Of a stretch of 64,000 nt of DNA, positions 53,787-61,578 are shown in pieces. The notes beneath the pieces are model-generated. The model searched no databases. It saw nothing but the letters and a program-made list of their open reading frames with translations, and was not told the origin of the DNA. Made by a program: the position numbers and the translations under genes. This stretch comes from Alphaproteobacteria bacterium (lineage in GTDB: Bacteria > Pseudomonadota > Alphaproteobacteria > M2410): assembly GCA_030614785.1 (NCBI GenBank), contig JAUWTJ010000003.1, forward strand, positions 38,746 to 102,745, given 5' to 3'. Numbering within the stretch: the stretch's first letter is position 1; each line of letters opens with the position of its first letter.

Positions 53787-54340
53787 GCTGATTCCGCTTG
53801 CTCCACATTACGGGCGGTCGCCATTTCGAATTTTCTCTGAGCTGTTTCCAAAGCTTCTCTTGATGCTGATGCTACCCATTGGCCAAAAATTGACCCGCCG
53901 ATAAATAGAGCAAACAGCAGCTCAAAAAAGAAGATCAAGAATGAAAGCCACCGGTCCCATAGTGACCATTGGCCCGTAAAACTGGAGAATAAACCGAAGT
54001 CCGGAGCTGCGCCAATCAGCCAGTCAGCCATAGGTGGTAAGGCCAACAAAGCCAGTATTGCAATTAGACAGATAATTAGGAAATGCAGAGGCTTCTTCAG
54101 CGCGGCTTGGTAATCAACCTTCTGGGATGGCAGGAGGAAATTGGCGAATTGGCTGGCAATTCGAACGGCGAATGTTTCAGATTGAGCAGAGGTCATTAGA
54201 TTGAAATCCTGGTTCAGAAACTCTTGCCTATCGCAACTAAGTTGCACCGGTTTGGTGTTATCATTGGCGGCCAGGTCAATCAACTCAATCACTTTAGATT
54301 GGGATGGGAAGAAGTGGGTTTTGTTGAGGATCTGCCTCAT
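53780..54340 (-). CDS. Two-helix membrane protein of unknown function
   Basis: A 186-residue protein. A polar N-terminal domain (about 1-82) is followed by two hydrophobic helices (about 86-105 and 130-150) and a helical charged C-tail (REALETAQRKFEMATARN). I recognise no family. As the sole partner of a second small membrane protein in a recombinase-bounded element, a toxin-antitoxin or membrane-acting defence role is possible but only a guess. Confidence 0.55.
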   Translation of the reverse strand: MRQILNKTHFFPSQSKVIELIDLAANDNTKPVQLSCDRQEFLNQDFNLMTSAQSETFAVRIASQFANFLLPSQKVDYQAALKKPLHFLIICLIAILALLALPPMADWLIGAAPDFGLFSSFTGQWSLWDRWLSFLIFFFELLFALFIGGSIFGQWVASASREALETAQRKFEMATARNVEQAESAW

Positions 54341-54376
54341 TTCCTCTGAACAGGCCGGGGCTAGTTCACCACCAAA

Positions 54377-54411
54377 ACCCAGTTCTCACTTTCATCTTCC
54401 CCGGTGCGTCG
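54377..54411 (+). other. Att-like copy 6 with left arm
   Basis: AACCCAGTTCTCACTTTCATC leads into TTCCCCGGTGCGTCG, a copy of the tRNA 3' end altered in its last three bases, followed by a third recombinase-like remnant. It is the right end of the 1.1-kb element. Confidence 0.7.
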
Positions 54412-54460
54412 TTTTTCTCCAAAAGTGGGTACCAGTTTCCTTCGACTTTCATGATGCTAT
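54412..54460 (-). pseudogene. 3' remnant of a serine recombinase gene, copy 3 (short)
   Basis: On the minus strand the bases CCAAAAGTGGG and TTCGACTTTCATGATGCTATGC align with the start of copies 1 and 2 and encode KLVPTFG-like residues, but similarity ends after about 45 nt. It shows that another element once began here. Confidence 0.5.
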
Positions 54461-54610
54461 GCTGAAGGCGCTAGGTGCTGCGCCTAGATGCTCTCAATAC
54501 TCTGAAATCTGTGTTTGAGTATCTTACCAAATCACCTAATATTCTAGGAAAGTTGGAGTTTTCCCGTATCCATGAACTTCAATTGAATGATGCAAGGTAT
54601 GGAGAATGAA

Positions 54611-55216
54611 ATGGACGATCCTCATTCGACCAATAAAGCTTCCTTTGAGGAGTTTAAACTCTTCTATGAATCGGCTGAAAAGGTTACAGACCGTCGATTG
54701 GCTGCCAATAGATGGAACTACTCGATCTGCATCGCAATACTTGGAGCTAACGCAACAGTCATCAGTTGGAGCATAGAGAAGCCGACATTCTTGATTGTTG
54801 GCGTTTTTATCATTGTATTGTTGTCAGGTATGGCCGCATTGTATTGCGCGCTATGGATTGGTCAAATTCGCGACTTGAAAGCGTTGAATAATGCCAAATT
54901 CGAAGTTCTAAATGATATGGCGGATCATGTCCGTTTTGGTGACGGAACAAGTGATCGTTTGGTTTCTTTTCTGCCATTTGAGCGGGAATGGGATGCCCTG
55001 CAAAAGGCTCAAGCTACGGCGGAAATACATCGCATGAAAATTGTAGCATTGAAGTCATCAAACATCGAGTATCTGATTCCCAGAGCATTTCGAATTTTGT
55101 TTGTGGCGATCATGTTGGCCGCTCCTTTGGGAGCCTGGCAGAAGCATAGAGAAAATCTTGACACGGGAAACCTGACTTCGTCCGAACAGGGTTCCACTGT
55201 TAAATCCTACCCCTAA
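54611..55216 (+). CDS. Three-helix membrane protein, RipA/SLATT-like; predicted effector partner
   Basis: A 201-residue membrane protein. A charged helical start (FEEFKLFYESAEKVTDRRLAANRWNY split across residues 12-37) leads into TM1 (about 36-54) and TM2 (58-83). A linker with IRDLKALNNAKFEVLNDM follows, then a conserved-looking FLPFEREWDAL, and a third hydrophobic helix (159-176). This layout resembles RipA-family octameric and SLATT-type membrane proteins, which are linked to nucleotide-signalling defence. I chose the ATG at 54611 because GGAG lies 6 nt before it. The next gene begins 11 nt after its stop. Confidence 0.6.
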   Translation: MDDPHSTNKASFEEFKLFYESAEKVTDRRLAANRWNYSICIAILGANATVISWSIEKPTFLIVGVFIIVLLSGMAALYCALWIGQIRDLKALNNAKFEVLNDMADHVRFGDGTSDRLVSFLPFEREWDALQKAQATAEIHRMKIVALKSSNIEYLIPRAFRILFVAIMLAAPLGAWQKHRENLDTGNLTSSEQGSTVKSYP

Positions 55217-55227
55217 GGCTGTCACAT

Positions 55228-55650
55228 ATGTATTTTCAAGTCATCATGCCCGTGGGATCAAATCCATCGTTTGCCGTAAGACAAAGTGCAATTCTAAGTG
55301 TTGCCGAAGACTTTGGCATAGAGCCACGCTTTCCGACCTACACAATAGCGGATCCGCAATTCGATTTTCAAAAAATGCTGAACGAAATCGGCGGTTCGGA
55401 GTTTGTAATAGCTGATCTTTCCTTGGAGAGGCCCAGTTGCTACTACGAACTTGGGATCGCTGAAGCATTGGGCCAGCCAGTCCACTTGATCGCCTCCGAT
55501 GGTACTGACATTCATCAAACTGCTAATAGATCGCAGGTTAATTTCTACAGTGATAATCTTGCGTTTTTGAGATTGGTCAGGCGGATCATTCGCCAAACTG
55601 TGGAGACCCCGCAAATGGATAAAGCGACTTCTAGCTTTGTCGGGTCGTGA
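55228..55650 (+). CDS. Nucleoside 2-deoxyribosyltransferase-like protein
   Basis: A 140-residue protein with a Rossmann-like pattern. FVIADLSLERPSCYYELGIAEALGQPVHLIA is the hallmark of nucleoside 2-deoxyribosyltransferase-like and related TIR/SLOG-fold proteins, with D63 and E74 the likely active-site acids. MYFQVIMPVGSN at the start is a phosphate-loop-like strand-turn. Relatives make or cleave N-glycosidic bonds in nucleotides, and one is the effector of a known retron. It lies 11 nt after the membrane protein, forming a two-gene unit. Confidence 0.65.
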   Translation: MYFQVIMPVGSNPSFAVRQSAILSVAEDFGIEPRFPTYTIADPQFDFQKMLNEIGGSEFVIADLSLERPSCYYELGIAEALGQPVHLIASDGTDIHQTANRSQVNFYSDNLAFLRLVRRIIRQTVETPQMDKATSSFVGS

Positions 55651-55743
55651 ACTTGGGCACTTACCTGATCGTTCATGCGTAACTTCAAGTCGGTATGCCA
55701 CCTGTCCACTAAGCGCAGTCGCAGTCGGACTTGCTCCCTTACC

Positions 55744-57114
55744 CTAAACCGCCGCCGAGTGCTTGCCTTGGCCTTTGCCGAGCCAGCTATCAAACGTCGC
55801 CGCGACGGGGCGCATGAAGATGCGGCCGGTTTCGGTGAGGGCGATGGCGTTGCCCTTGCGGGTGAGGAGGCCGGCGTCTTCGAATTCGGCCATCTTGTCC
55901 AGCTCGGCGGCAAAGTAGTTCGGGGCGATTTTGTAGCGCGCGGTCACGTCATCCAGATCGACCTTGAGGTGACACATCAGCTGGCTGATGACTTCGCGCC
56001 TCACCCGGTCATCATCATCAAGGGCGATGCCCTTGCCGACGGGCAGGATGCCGGCCTCGACGGCTTCGGTATATTGATGGGTGGCGGCATGGTTTTGCAC
56101 ATAGCCTGCGGGCAGGGAGCCGATGGCCGAGGCGCCAAAGCCGATGAGGGCGGCGGCGTCATCCACGGTGTAACCCTGGAAATTGCGGTGCAGGTTGTCG
56201 GCCTTGAAGGCTTTGGCCATTGAGTCGTCGGGGTGGGCGAAATGATCGAGGCCGATGCGCAGGAAGCCCGCCTTGATGAGTTCCTCGGCGGCGATTTCAG
56301 CCTGGGCGAATCGTGCTTCGGGCCCGGGCAGGGTGTCTTCCTTGATCATCTTCATGTGGGTTTTCATCCACGGCACATGGGCATAGCCAAACAGCGCGAT
56401 GCGCGACGGCTTCAGGGTCATAGCCTGCGCAACGGACGTGCGGATGTGGTCTTCGGTCTGATAGGGCAGGCCGTACATCAGGTCGAGGTTGAGCGCCGTG
56501 ATGCCGTGGGCATGCAGCATATCGACCATGTGGTGGTTGACCTCCATGGTCTGAACCCGGTTGATGGCTTCCTGGACCTTGGGATTGACATCCTGCATAC
56601 CGAGGCTGACACGGTTGAACCCGGCCTCGGCGACAGCGGCGACGAGGTCTTCTTCGACCTCGCGCGGGTCAATCTCGATGGCAAATTCGGCGTCCGGTGT
56701 CAGGGTGAAGTTCGAGGTGAAGGCCTTGCCGAGACGCTTGACGTCGCGAGGCGACAGGATGGTCGGCGAGCCGCCGCCCCAGTGAATGTGGCTGACGCTG
56801 CGTCCCTTGCCGAGAACCCCGGCGACCAGGTCGACCTCTTTGAGCAAAACTTCGAGATAGGCGGCGACGGGCTCATACTTGCGCGTGATCTTGGTGTGAC
56901 AACCGCAGAACCAGCACAGCGTGTCGCAGAACGGCACGTGGGCATAGAGCGACAGCGGCTTGTCCTGCGGCAAGGCTTCGAGCCAGGCCTGATAGGTCGC
57001 GGCGTCAATCCCGTCATGAAAGTGCGGCGCGGTCGGGTAGGACGTATAGCGCGGGACGGGCTGATCAAATCGCTTCAAAAGCGTATTAATGTCGGCAGGA
57101 GCGTTCATGTGCAT
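55744..57114 (-). CDS. hemN: Oxygen-independent coproporphyrinogen III oxidase
   Basis: A 456-residue radical-SAM enzyme of haem synthesis for low-oxygen growth. The iron-sulfur motif is CDTLCWFCGC (CxxxCxxC) in HVPFCDTLCWFCGCHTK. HIHWGGGSPTIL, EIDPREV, NRVSLGMQDVNPKVQEAINR and the C-terminal HemN domain are present. The ATG at 57108 is an alternative start. I looked for an FNR-type site upstream and did not find a convincing one. The gene marks the return to chromosome after the island region. Confidence 0.95.
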   Translation of the reverse strand: MHMNAPADINTLLKRFDQPVPRYTSYPTAPHFHDGIDAATYQAWLEALPQDKPLSLYAHVPFCDTLCWFCGCHTKITRKYEPVAAYLEVLLKEVDLVAGVLGKGRSVSHIHWGGGSPTILSPRDVKRLGKAFTSNFTLTPDAEFAIEIDPREVEEDLVAAVAEAGFNRVSLGMQDVNPKVQEAINRVQTMEVNHHMVDMLHAHGITALNLDLMYGLPYQTEDHIRTSVAQAMTLKPSRIALFGYAHVPWMKTHMKMIKEDTLPGPEARFAQAEIAAEELIKAGFLRIGLDHFAHPDDSMAKAFKADNLHRNFQGYTVDDAAALIGFGASAIGSLPAGYVQNHAATHQYTEAVEAGILPVGKGIALDDDDRVRREVISQLMCHLKVDLDDVTARYKIAPNYFAAELDKMAEFEDAGLLTRKGNAIALTETGRIFMRPVAATFDSWLGKGQGKHSAAV

Positions 57115-57219
57115 TCAATTCCCAAGGTTCTATTGCGTCTCATTCTAGCCAATCGGGGCCAACAAAAAGAGACGACGTGATGCCGCAGGGGAGGCGTAAA
57201 AGACGATTAAGGCTTACGA

Positions 57220-57837
57220 TCAAGTTTGCGGTTTGACCAGTGCCGCGACCATATACTCAACGGTCTTGCGGGCTTTGGCCTGCGACAATCCCTGATCGAG
57301 GCGCAGGCGCATCCAGGCGGCGGGGCTGAGGGCGGCGTCGAGGGCCTCGACAAGCTCGGTGTTTTCGGCGAGGTCCTGCGGCAGGATCTCCAGCATGGTG
57401 GTGCGCAGCAATTTGTTGGTGCGGGCGATTTCGTCCTGAATGAAGCGCGAGCGATGCCTTTGCACAAAAGTCGATTGTTGCATGGGCATGAGCTTGTCGA
57501 GCACTTTGGTGCGCAGCTGGATCAGTTCCTGCAACTGCTCAGACCAGTCCTTGCCGGGTGTGATCTTCAGCGCCTGGGGCTCGTATTCGGCGCGCATGAT
57601 CTTTGATACTTCATGAAACAGGCTGTCCATGTCCTTGAAATGGCGAAACACACTGCGCAGGCCAACCTGGGCCCGCTCGGCCACGGCTTCGGCGGAGGGC
57701 GTGATGTCGCCTTCCATGATCAGCCCGATCATCGCCTCAGCGATCTTGTGCTTGCTGCGCTCGGATCTCTTGCGCCGTCCGTCAGAAATGCTGCCAGAAT
57801 CACTGGCTGGGCTGGTCTGTGTTTTTGTGTCTGTCAC
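57220..57837 (-). CDS. TetR-family transcriptional regulator
   Basis: A 205-residue TetR-type regulator. The helix-turn-helix is within HKIAEAMIGLIMEGDITPSAEAVAERAQVGLRSVFRHF, split here by the family turn at VAERAQVGL. The rest is a helical ligand domain. It is divergent from the SDR gene, with 83 nt between. That gap contains the 9-bp palindrome ATACTGTAT (57873-57881), which might be part of an operator. It probably controls the SDR gene. Confidence 0.88.
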   Translation of the reverse strand: MTDTKTQTSPASDSGSISDGRRKRSERSKHKIAEAMIGLIMEGDITPSAEAVAERAQVGLRSVFRHFKDMDSLFHEVSKIMRAEYEPQALKITPGKDWSEQLQELIQLRTKVLDKLMPMQQSTFVQRHRSRFIQDEIARTNKLLRTTMLEILPQDLAENTELVEALDAALSPAAWMRLRLDQGLSQAKARKTVEYMVAALVKPQT

Positions 57838-57920
57838 TTTGTCCTGGTTCGTCTTATTGTCGGGGCGGCGGTATACTGTATTATGGCATGAGATGTGTCA
57901 ATTGAAGGAGTGGCAGGCCC

Positions 57921-58694
57921 ATGGATGTGAAAGATAAAGTTGTTGTTGTGACCGGTGCGGCAAGTGGTATCGGACGAGCACTGGTCAAACGGTTCTATGA
58001 AGCGGGCGCCAAACACATCGTTTCGGCTGACCTTAACCTCGCCGGGGCCGAGGAGACCGTCTCCCTCTTTGGCGGCACGGCCATGGCCTGCGATGTGGCG
58101 AAGGAAGACGACATCAAGGCGGTCATTGATGCGACCGAAAGCCAGATCGGGCCTATTGATCTCTTCTGTTCCAACGCCGGTGTCGGCGCCGCCTCGACGC
58201 TGGATGCCCCCAATGATGAATGGACTTTCATCTGGGATATCAATGTCATGGCCCATGTCTATGCGGCGCGCCATCTGGTGCCCCGGATGGTGGAGCGCGG
58301 CGGCGGCTATTTCCTCAATACGGCCTCGGCCGCCGGTCTGCTCAATCAGGTTGGCAGTGCCGGCTATGGCGTCACCAAACATGCGGCGGTCGGTTTTGCC
58401 GAATGGCTGGCGCTTTCCTACAAGCACAAGGGGATCGGCGTCTCGGTCCTGTGCCCGCAGGCGGTGCGCACCGCCATGACCAGTAATGATAGCGCCAGCA
58501 CGCAAGCGGCAGCCGGTGACGGCATGATGGAACCCGAAGAGCTCGCCGATGTGGTGGTCAGGGATCTGGCGGAGAACAAGTTCTGCATTCTTCCGCATGA
58601 GGAAGTGCTCGGCTATATGCAAAACAAGACCAACAACTATGACCGCTGGATTGGCGGCATGAACAAGCTGCACCGGATGCTGACGGGGGAGTAG
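57921..58694 (+). CDS. Short-chain dehydrogenase/reductase
   Basis: A 257-residue classical SDR. The cofactor motif is VTGAASGIGRALV, followed by the SNAGVGAA motif and the catalytic YGVTKHA (YxxxK) with an upstream serine in LNTASAAG. The AADLNLAG-like acidic residue after the second strand points to NAD(H). GAAGGAGTGG precedes the ATG. It is divergent from the TetR gene and likely controlled by it; the nearby acyl-CoA dehydrogenase suggests a lipid or alcohol substrate. Confidence 0.88.
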   Translation: MDVKDKVVVVTGAASGIGRALVKRFYEAGAKHIVSADLNLAGAEETVSLFGGTAMACDVAKEDDIKAVIDATESQIGPIDLFCSNAGVGAASTLDAPNDEWTFIWDINVMAHVYAARHLVPRMVERGGGYFLNTASAAGLLNQVGSAGYGVTKHAAVGFAEWLALSYKHKGIGVSVLCPQAVRTAMTSNDSASTQAAAGDGMMEPEELADVVVRDLAENKFCILPHEEVLGYMQNKTNNYDRWIGGMNKLHRMLTGE

Positions 58695-58700
58695 AACCAC

Positions 58701-58820
58701 AAAGAACTTGTCATCCTCGGCAGTGCGAAAGCACTGACCGGGGATCTTCTCTCGGCTCCTCGCAAGCTGTCAGAAGATCCCCGGCTCGACTTTCAGTCGC
58801 CCGAGGATGACGGTTCTTTT
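58701..58820. repeat. Large palindromic intergenic repeat
   Basis: AAAGAAC...GTCATCCTCGG on the left mirrors CCGAGGATGAC...GTTCTTT on the right, and inside it CCGGGGATCTTCT mirrors AGAAGATCCCCGG exactly. The whole can fold into a long interrupted hairpin between the SDR gene and the converging acyl-CoA dehydrogenase gene. GTCATCCTCGG-type palindromes are dispersed in many alphaproteobacterial genomes, so it is probably a repeat family copy that also acts as a terminator. Confidence 0.75.
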
Positions 58821-58868
58821 GGACCCGCTTTCTTAAAGTCGATTGTCCCTGATACGTCCTGACCCAGA

Positions 58869-60113
58869 TCAGTTATCAACATTGTGCACGATCAGATCGG
58901 TTTCCGGTGCGTCGCGGATGGTCCATTTGCCAAGCTGGGACATGTGCACTTCATCGGGACCATCGGCAATCCGGCAGAAGCGCGCATGAAGAAAGATTTC
59001 GCCAATCGGCAGATCCTCGCTGACGCCCTTGCCGCCAAAGGCCTGCATGGCGCGGCTTGCAACCGTTTCACACATTTGCGGGGCGACAATCTTGACCATG
59101 GAAATCAGGTCGCGGGCCCCCTTGGCACCTTCCCTGTCCATCTTGTCAGCGGCGGCGAGCACCAGCAGGCGGCATTGCTCAATTTCACAGCGCGAGCGGG
59201 CAACATCATGCTGGATGGAAGTCTTCTTCATCAGTTTCTCACCAAAGGCTTCGCGTTGCTGAACCCGGGCGCACATCAGGTCAAGACAGCGCTGGGCCAT
59301 GCCGACAAACATCATGGCATACTGGAACCGTCCAGGGCCGAGGCGACCCTGGGCAATTTCAAATCCACGGCCTTCGCCAAGAATGAGATTGGTGGCGGGA
59401 ACGCGGCAGTCCTTGAACTCGACTTCGCCTTCGCCGCCTGGCGAATGCAGCGAACCGAGCACGCGGTAGGTGCGCACGATGCGGCAGCCGGGGGTGCCTT
59501 TGGGGACGATGATTGTCGAATGCTGGGCGTGACGCGAAGCGGTCGGATCTGTCTTGCCCATGACAAACATGAATTTGTTGAGCGGATTGGCAATGTTGGA
59601 GGAGAACCACTTGCGGCCATTGATGACATACTCGTCGCCGTCGCGCACGATGGAGACTTCCAGATTGGTGGCATCGGACGAGGCGACCAGCGGTTCTGTC
59701 ATGCCATAGGTGGAGCGGATTTTGCCATCAAGCAGTGGTAGCAACCATTGTTCCTGTTGTTCCGGCGTGCCGTATTTTGCCAGCACGTCCATGTTGCCGC
59801 GGTCGGGCGCGGAGCAGTTAAAGACCTGCTGTGACCAGGGCACCTTGCACATGATCTCCATGAGCGGGGCAAATTCAAGATTAGTGAGGCCCGGGCTCCA
59901 GGGTGTGTATTCAGCCGGCAGGAACCAGTTCCAGATCCCGGCGTCCCTGGCCTTTTGCTTCAGGTCTTCAAACCAGGACGGGTAGGTGAAGGCGTTGGCG
60001 TCGTCGTCCATATAGTGATTGTATTCCATTTCCCTCGGGTAAATGTGCTCTTGCATGAAAGCGTTGAGCTGTACCGCCATTTCTGCGGTTTTTGCATTGG
60101 GTTCATAGCCCAT
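58869..60113 (-). CDS. Acyl-CoA dehydrogenase
   Basis: A 414-residue flavoenzyme of the acyl-CoA dehydrogenase family that oxidises acyl-CoA. Signatures are YGMTEPLVASSDATNLEV, YVINGRKWFSSN, AQGRLGPGRF, IQHDVARSRCEIEQCRLLVL, and near the end MQAFGGKGVSEDLPIGEIF and RIADGPDEVHMSQLGKW. It resembles the ACAD10/11-type group. It converges with the SDR gene and is divergent from the MFS gene. Substrate length unknown. Confidence 0.92.
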   Translation of the reverse strand: MGYEPNAKTAEMAVQLNAFMQEHIYPREMEYNHYMDDDANAFTYPSWFEDLKQKARDAGIWNWFLPAEYTPWSPGLTNLEFAPLMEIMCKVPWSQQVFNCSAPDRGNMDVLAKYGTPEQQEQWLLPLLDGKIRSTYGMTEPLVASSDATNLEVSIVRDGDEYVINGRKWFSSNIANPLNKFMFVMGKTDPTASRHAQHSTIIVPKGTPGCRIVRTYRVLGSLHSPGGEGEVEFKDCRVPATNLILGEGRGFEIAQGRLGPGRFQYAMMFVGMAQRCLDLMCARVQQREAFGEKLMKKTSIQHDVARSRCEIEQCRLLVLAAADKMDREGAKGARDLISMVKIVAPQMCETVASRAMQAFGGKGVSEDLPIGEIFLHARFCRIADGPDEVHMSQLGKWTIRDAPETDLIVHNVDN

Positions 60114-60345
60114 GGTGTTCTCCCTCTTGGCCTGTTGTTTCCAGATTTATTATAGGCGCTGATTTCGGGTCTGTCTTGTCCGAGGGCATTTCTGGTCGAT
60201 TTGAGGGTCCTTCCACTATAGTCATGGGTAGTTTTCGGCAGATCACCCCCTATTTCAAACGGTTGAAATTATTGTCTTGGGAACGGATCTTTCGAATGAT
60301 AGATACCGGCCCGAAATCTGGCACTCCCACCGGGACCCTTCAAAA

Positions 60346-61572
60346 ATGCGCAGCGTCATCGCCACTCTCTTTGCTCTGTTGTTGTCGGTTTTTCTGCTTG
60401 TGGCAGGAAACGGGCTGCACGGCACGCTGATCTCCGTGCGGGCGCGGATCGAAGGGTTTTCCCTGTTGGATGTTGGCCTCATCGGGGCTGCCTATTTTGT
60501 CGGATTTCTTTTGGGGTGCCTATGGGCTGGAAAGCTTATTCGCCGCGTCGGACATATCCGAACCTTTGCCATTCTGGCAGCGATCGCGGCTCAGGTTGCG
60601 CTCATTCAATCGTTTTTCATTACACCGATCCCGTGGTTTTTATTCCGCGTGATTTCCGGGTTCTGCTTTGCCGGTCTTGCCATGATCATCGAGAGCTGGC
60701 TCAACGAAAATGCCAGTAATGACAATCGCGGCAAGGTCATCTCGATCTATCGGATCGTTGAGCTGTCCGGTATTTTTTGTGGTCAGGTGATCTTTGCCCT
60801 GTCGGTTCCGAGCGGCTTTGTGCTTTTTGCCGTGGTCACGTCCCTGGTAACGCTGTCGCTTATTCCCGTTAGTGCCACAACGTCGAAGCTGCCGCGCGAA
60901 GCGGGGCGCATGACGATCAATCTGCCCAAGGTCTGGGGTAAGGCGCAAACGGCTGTGACCACGTGCCTCGTGATTGGTCTTGCCAACTCCTCGTTCTGGA
61001 CCCTGGCGCCGCTTTACGCCCTTGAAGTTGGTGGTGCCCAGATCTGGGTTTCGATCTTCATGGCCCTGATGGTTCTGGGGGGCGGTCTGGCGGTCTGGCC
61101 CATGGGCGCGTGGTCAGACAGGGTTGACCGGCGCGTGCCGATATTCGTTTGCACGATTACTGTGATTGGTGTTTCGACGTTTGCGCTTGCCGCTCCGCTT
61201 GATCCCAAAATACTCCTTGTCCTGACCGGGTTTTTCTACGGTGTTGGCGCGATGCCGCAATATGGCCTCGCCATTGCGCACGCCAACGATGCGGCAGATG
61301 AGGGTGAGTTCATTGAAGTTTCCAGTACGCTGCTGTTTGTGTTCGCTATCGGGTCGATCATGGGGCCGCCGCTGGCGTCCTTGTTTATGAAAACCTACGG
61401 GGCAGCCGCAATGTTTATCTTTATCGGCGGTATCCATTTGATTTCGGCGAGTCACAACCTGATCAGGATCGGGATCAACCGCCTTGATGTGCGGGTGAAG
61501 GAGAAATTCGTCCCCGTACCGCGCACGACACAGGAAATCTTTGATGTCGATCCTCGCAGCGAGGATGATTAA
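60346..61572 (+). CDS. MFS transporter (YcaD-like)
   Basis: A 408-residue twelve-helix major facilitator carrier. FVGFLLGCLWAGKLIRRVGHIR (split by a helix turn) is the loop 2-3 motif, and WPMGAWSDRVDRR is its repeat in the second half, as in YcaD-like carriers. ESWLNENASNDNRGK is a family-specific loop. I prefer the ATG at 60346 (MRSVIATL), which begins at the first helix; a TTG at 60277 would add 23 polar residues. Substrate unknown. It ends 6 nt from the converging GPH gene. Confidence 0.87.
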   Translation: MRSVIATLFALLLSVFLLVAGNGLHGTLISVRARIEGFSLLDVGLIGAAYFVGFLLGCLWAGKLIRRVGHIRTFAILAAIAAQVALIQSFFITPIPWFLFRVISGFCFAGLAMIIESWLNENASNDNRGKVISIYRIVELSGIFCGQVIFALSVPSGFVLFAVVTSLVTLSLIPVSATTSKLPREAGRMTINLPKVWGKAQTAVTTCLVIGLANSSFWTLAPLYALEVGGAQIWVSIFMALMVLGGGLAVWPMGAWSDRVDRRVPIFVCTITVIGVSTFALAAPLDPKILLVLTGFFYGVGAMPQYGLAIAHANDAADEGEFIEVSSTLLFVFAIGSIMGPPLASLFMKTYGAAAMFIFIGGIHLISASHNLIRIGINRLDVRVKEKFVPVPRTTQEIFDVDPRSEDD

Positions 61573-61578
61573 ACGATT

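Larger units (their letters stand above)
53313..54411. mobile_element. Small 1.1-kb element between att-like copies
   Basis: The left boundary is the pseudo-tRNA 3' end (core to 53312). The right boundary is the arm and core at 54377-54411. It contains a serine recombinase remnant followed by two small overlapping membrane-protein genes. This layout (tRNA, recombinase tail, cargo, arm-core) repeats that of the larger island in miniature. Confidence 0.65.

Noticed and set aside
55651..55743. A right-hand att copy closing the element that holds the membrane/deoxyribosyltransferase pair
   Set aside because: I found no copy of the tRNA 3' end or its arm between 54412 and hemN, so this segment's right boundary remains undefined.
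57063..57180. FNR-type operator upstream of hemN
   Set aside because: No TTGAT-N4-ATCAA site is visible in the upstream region.
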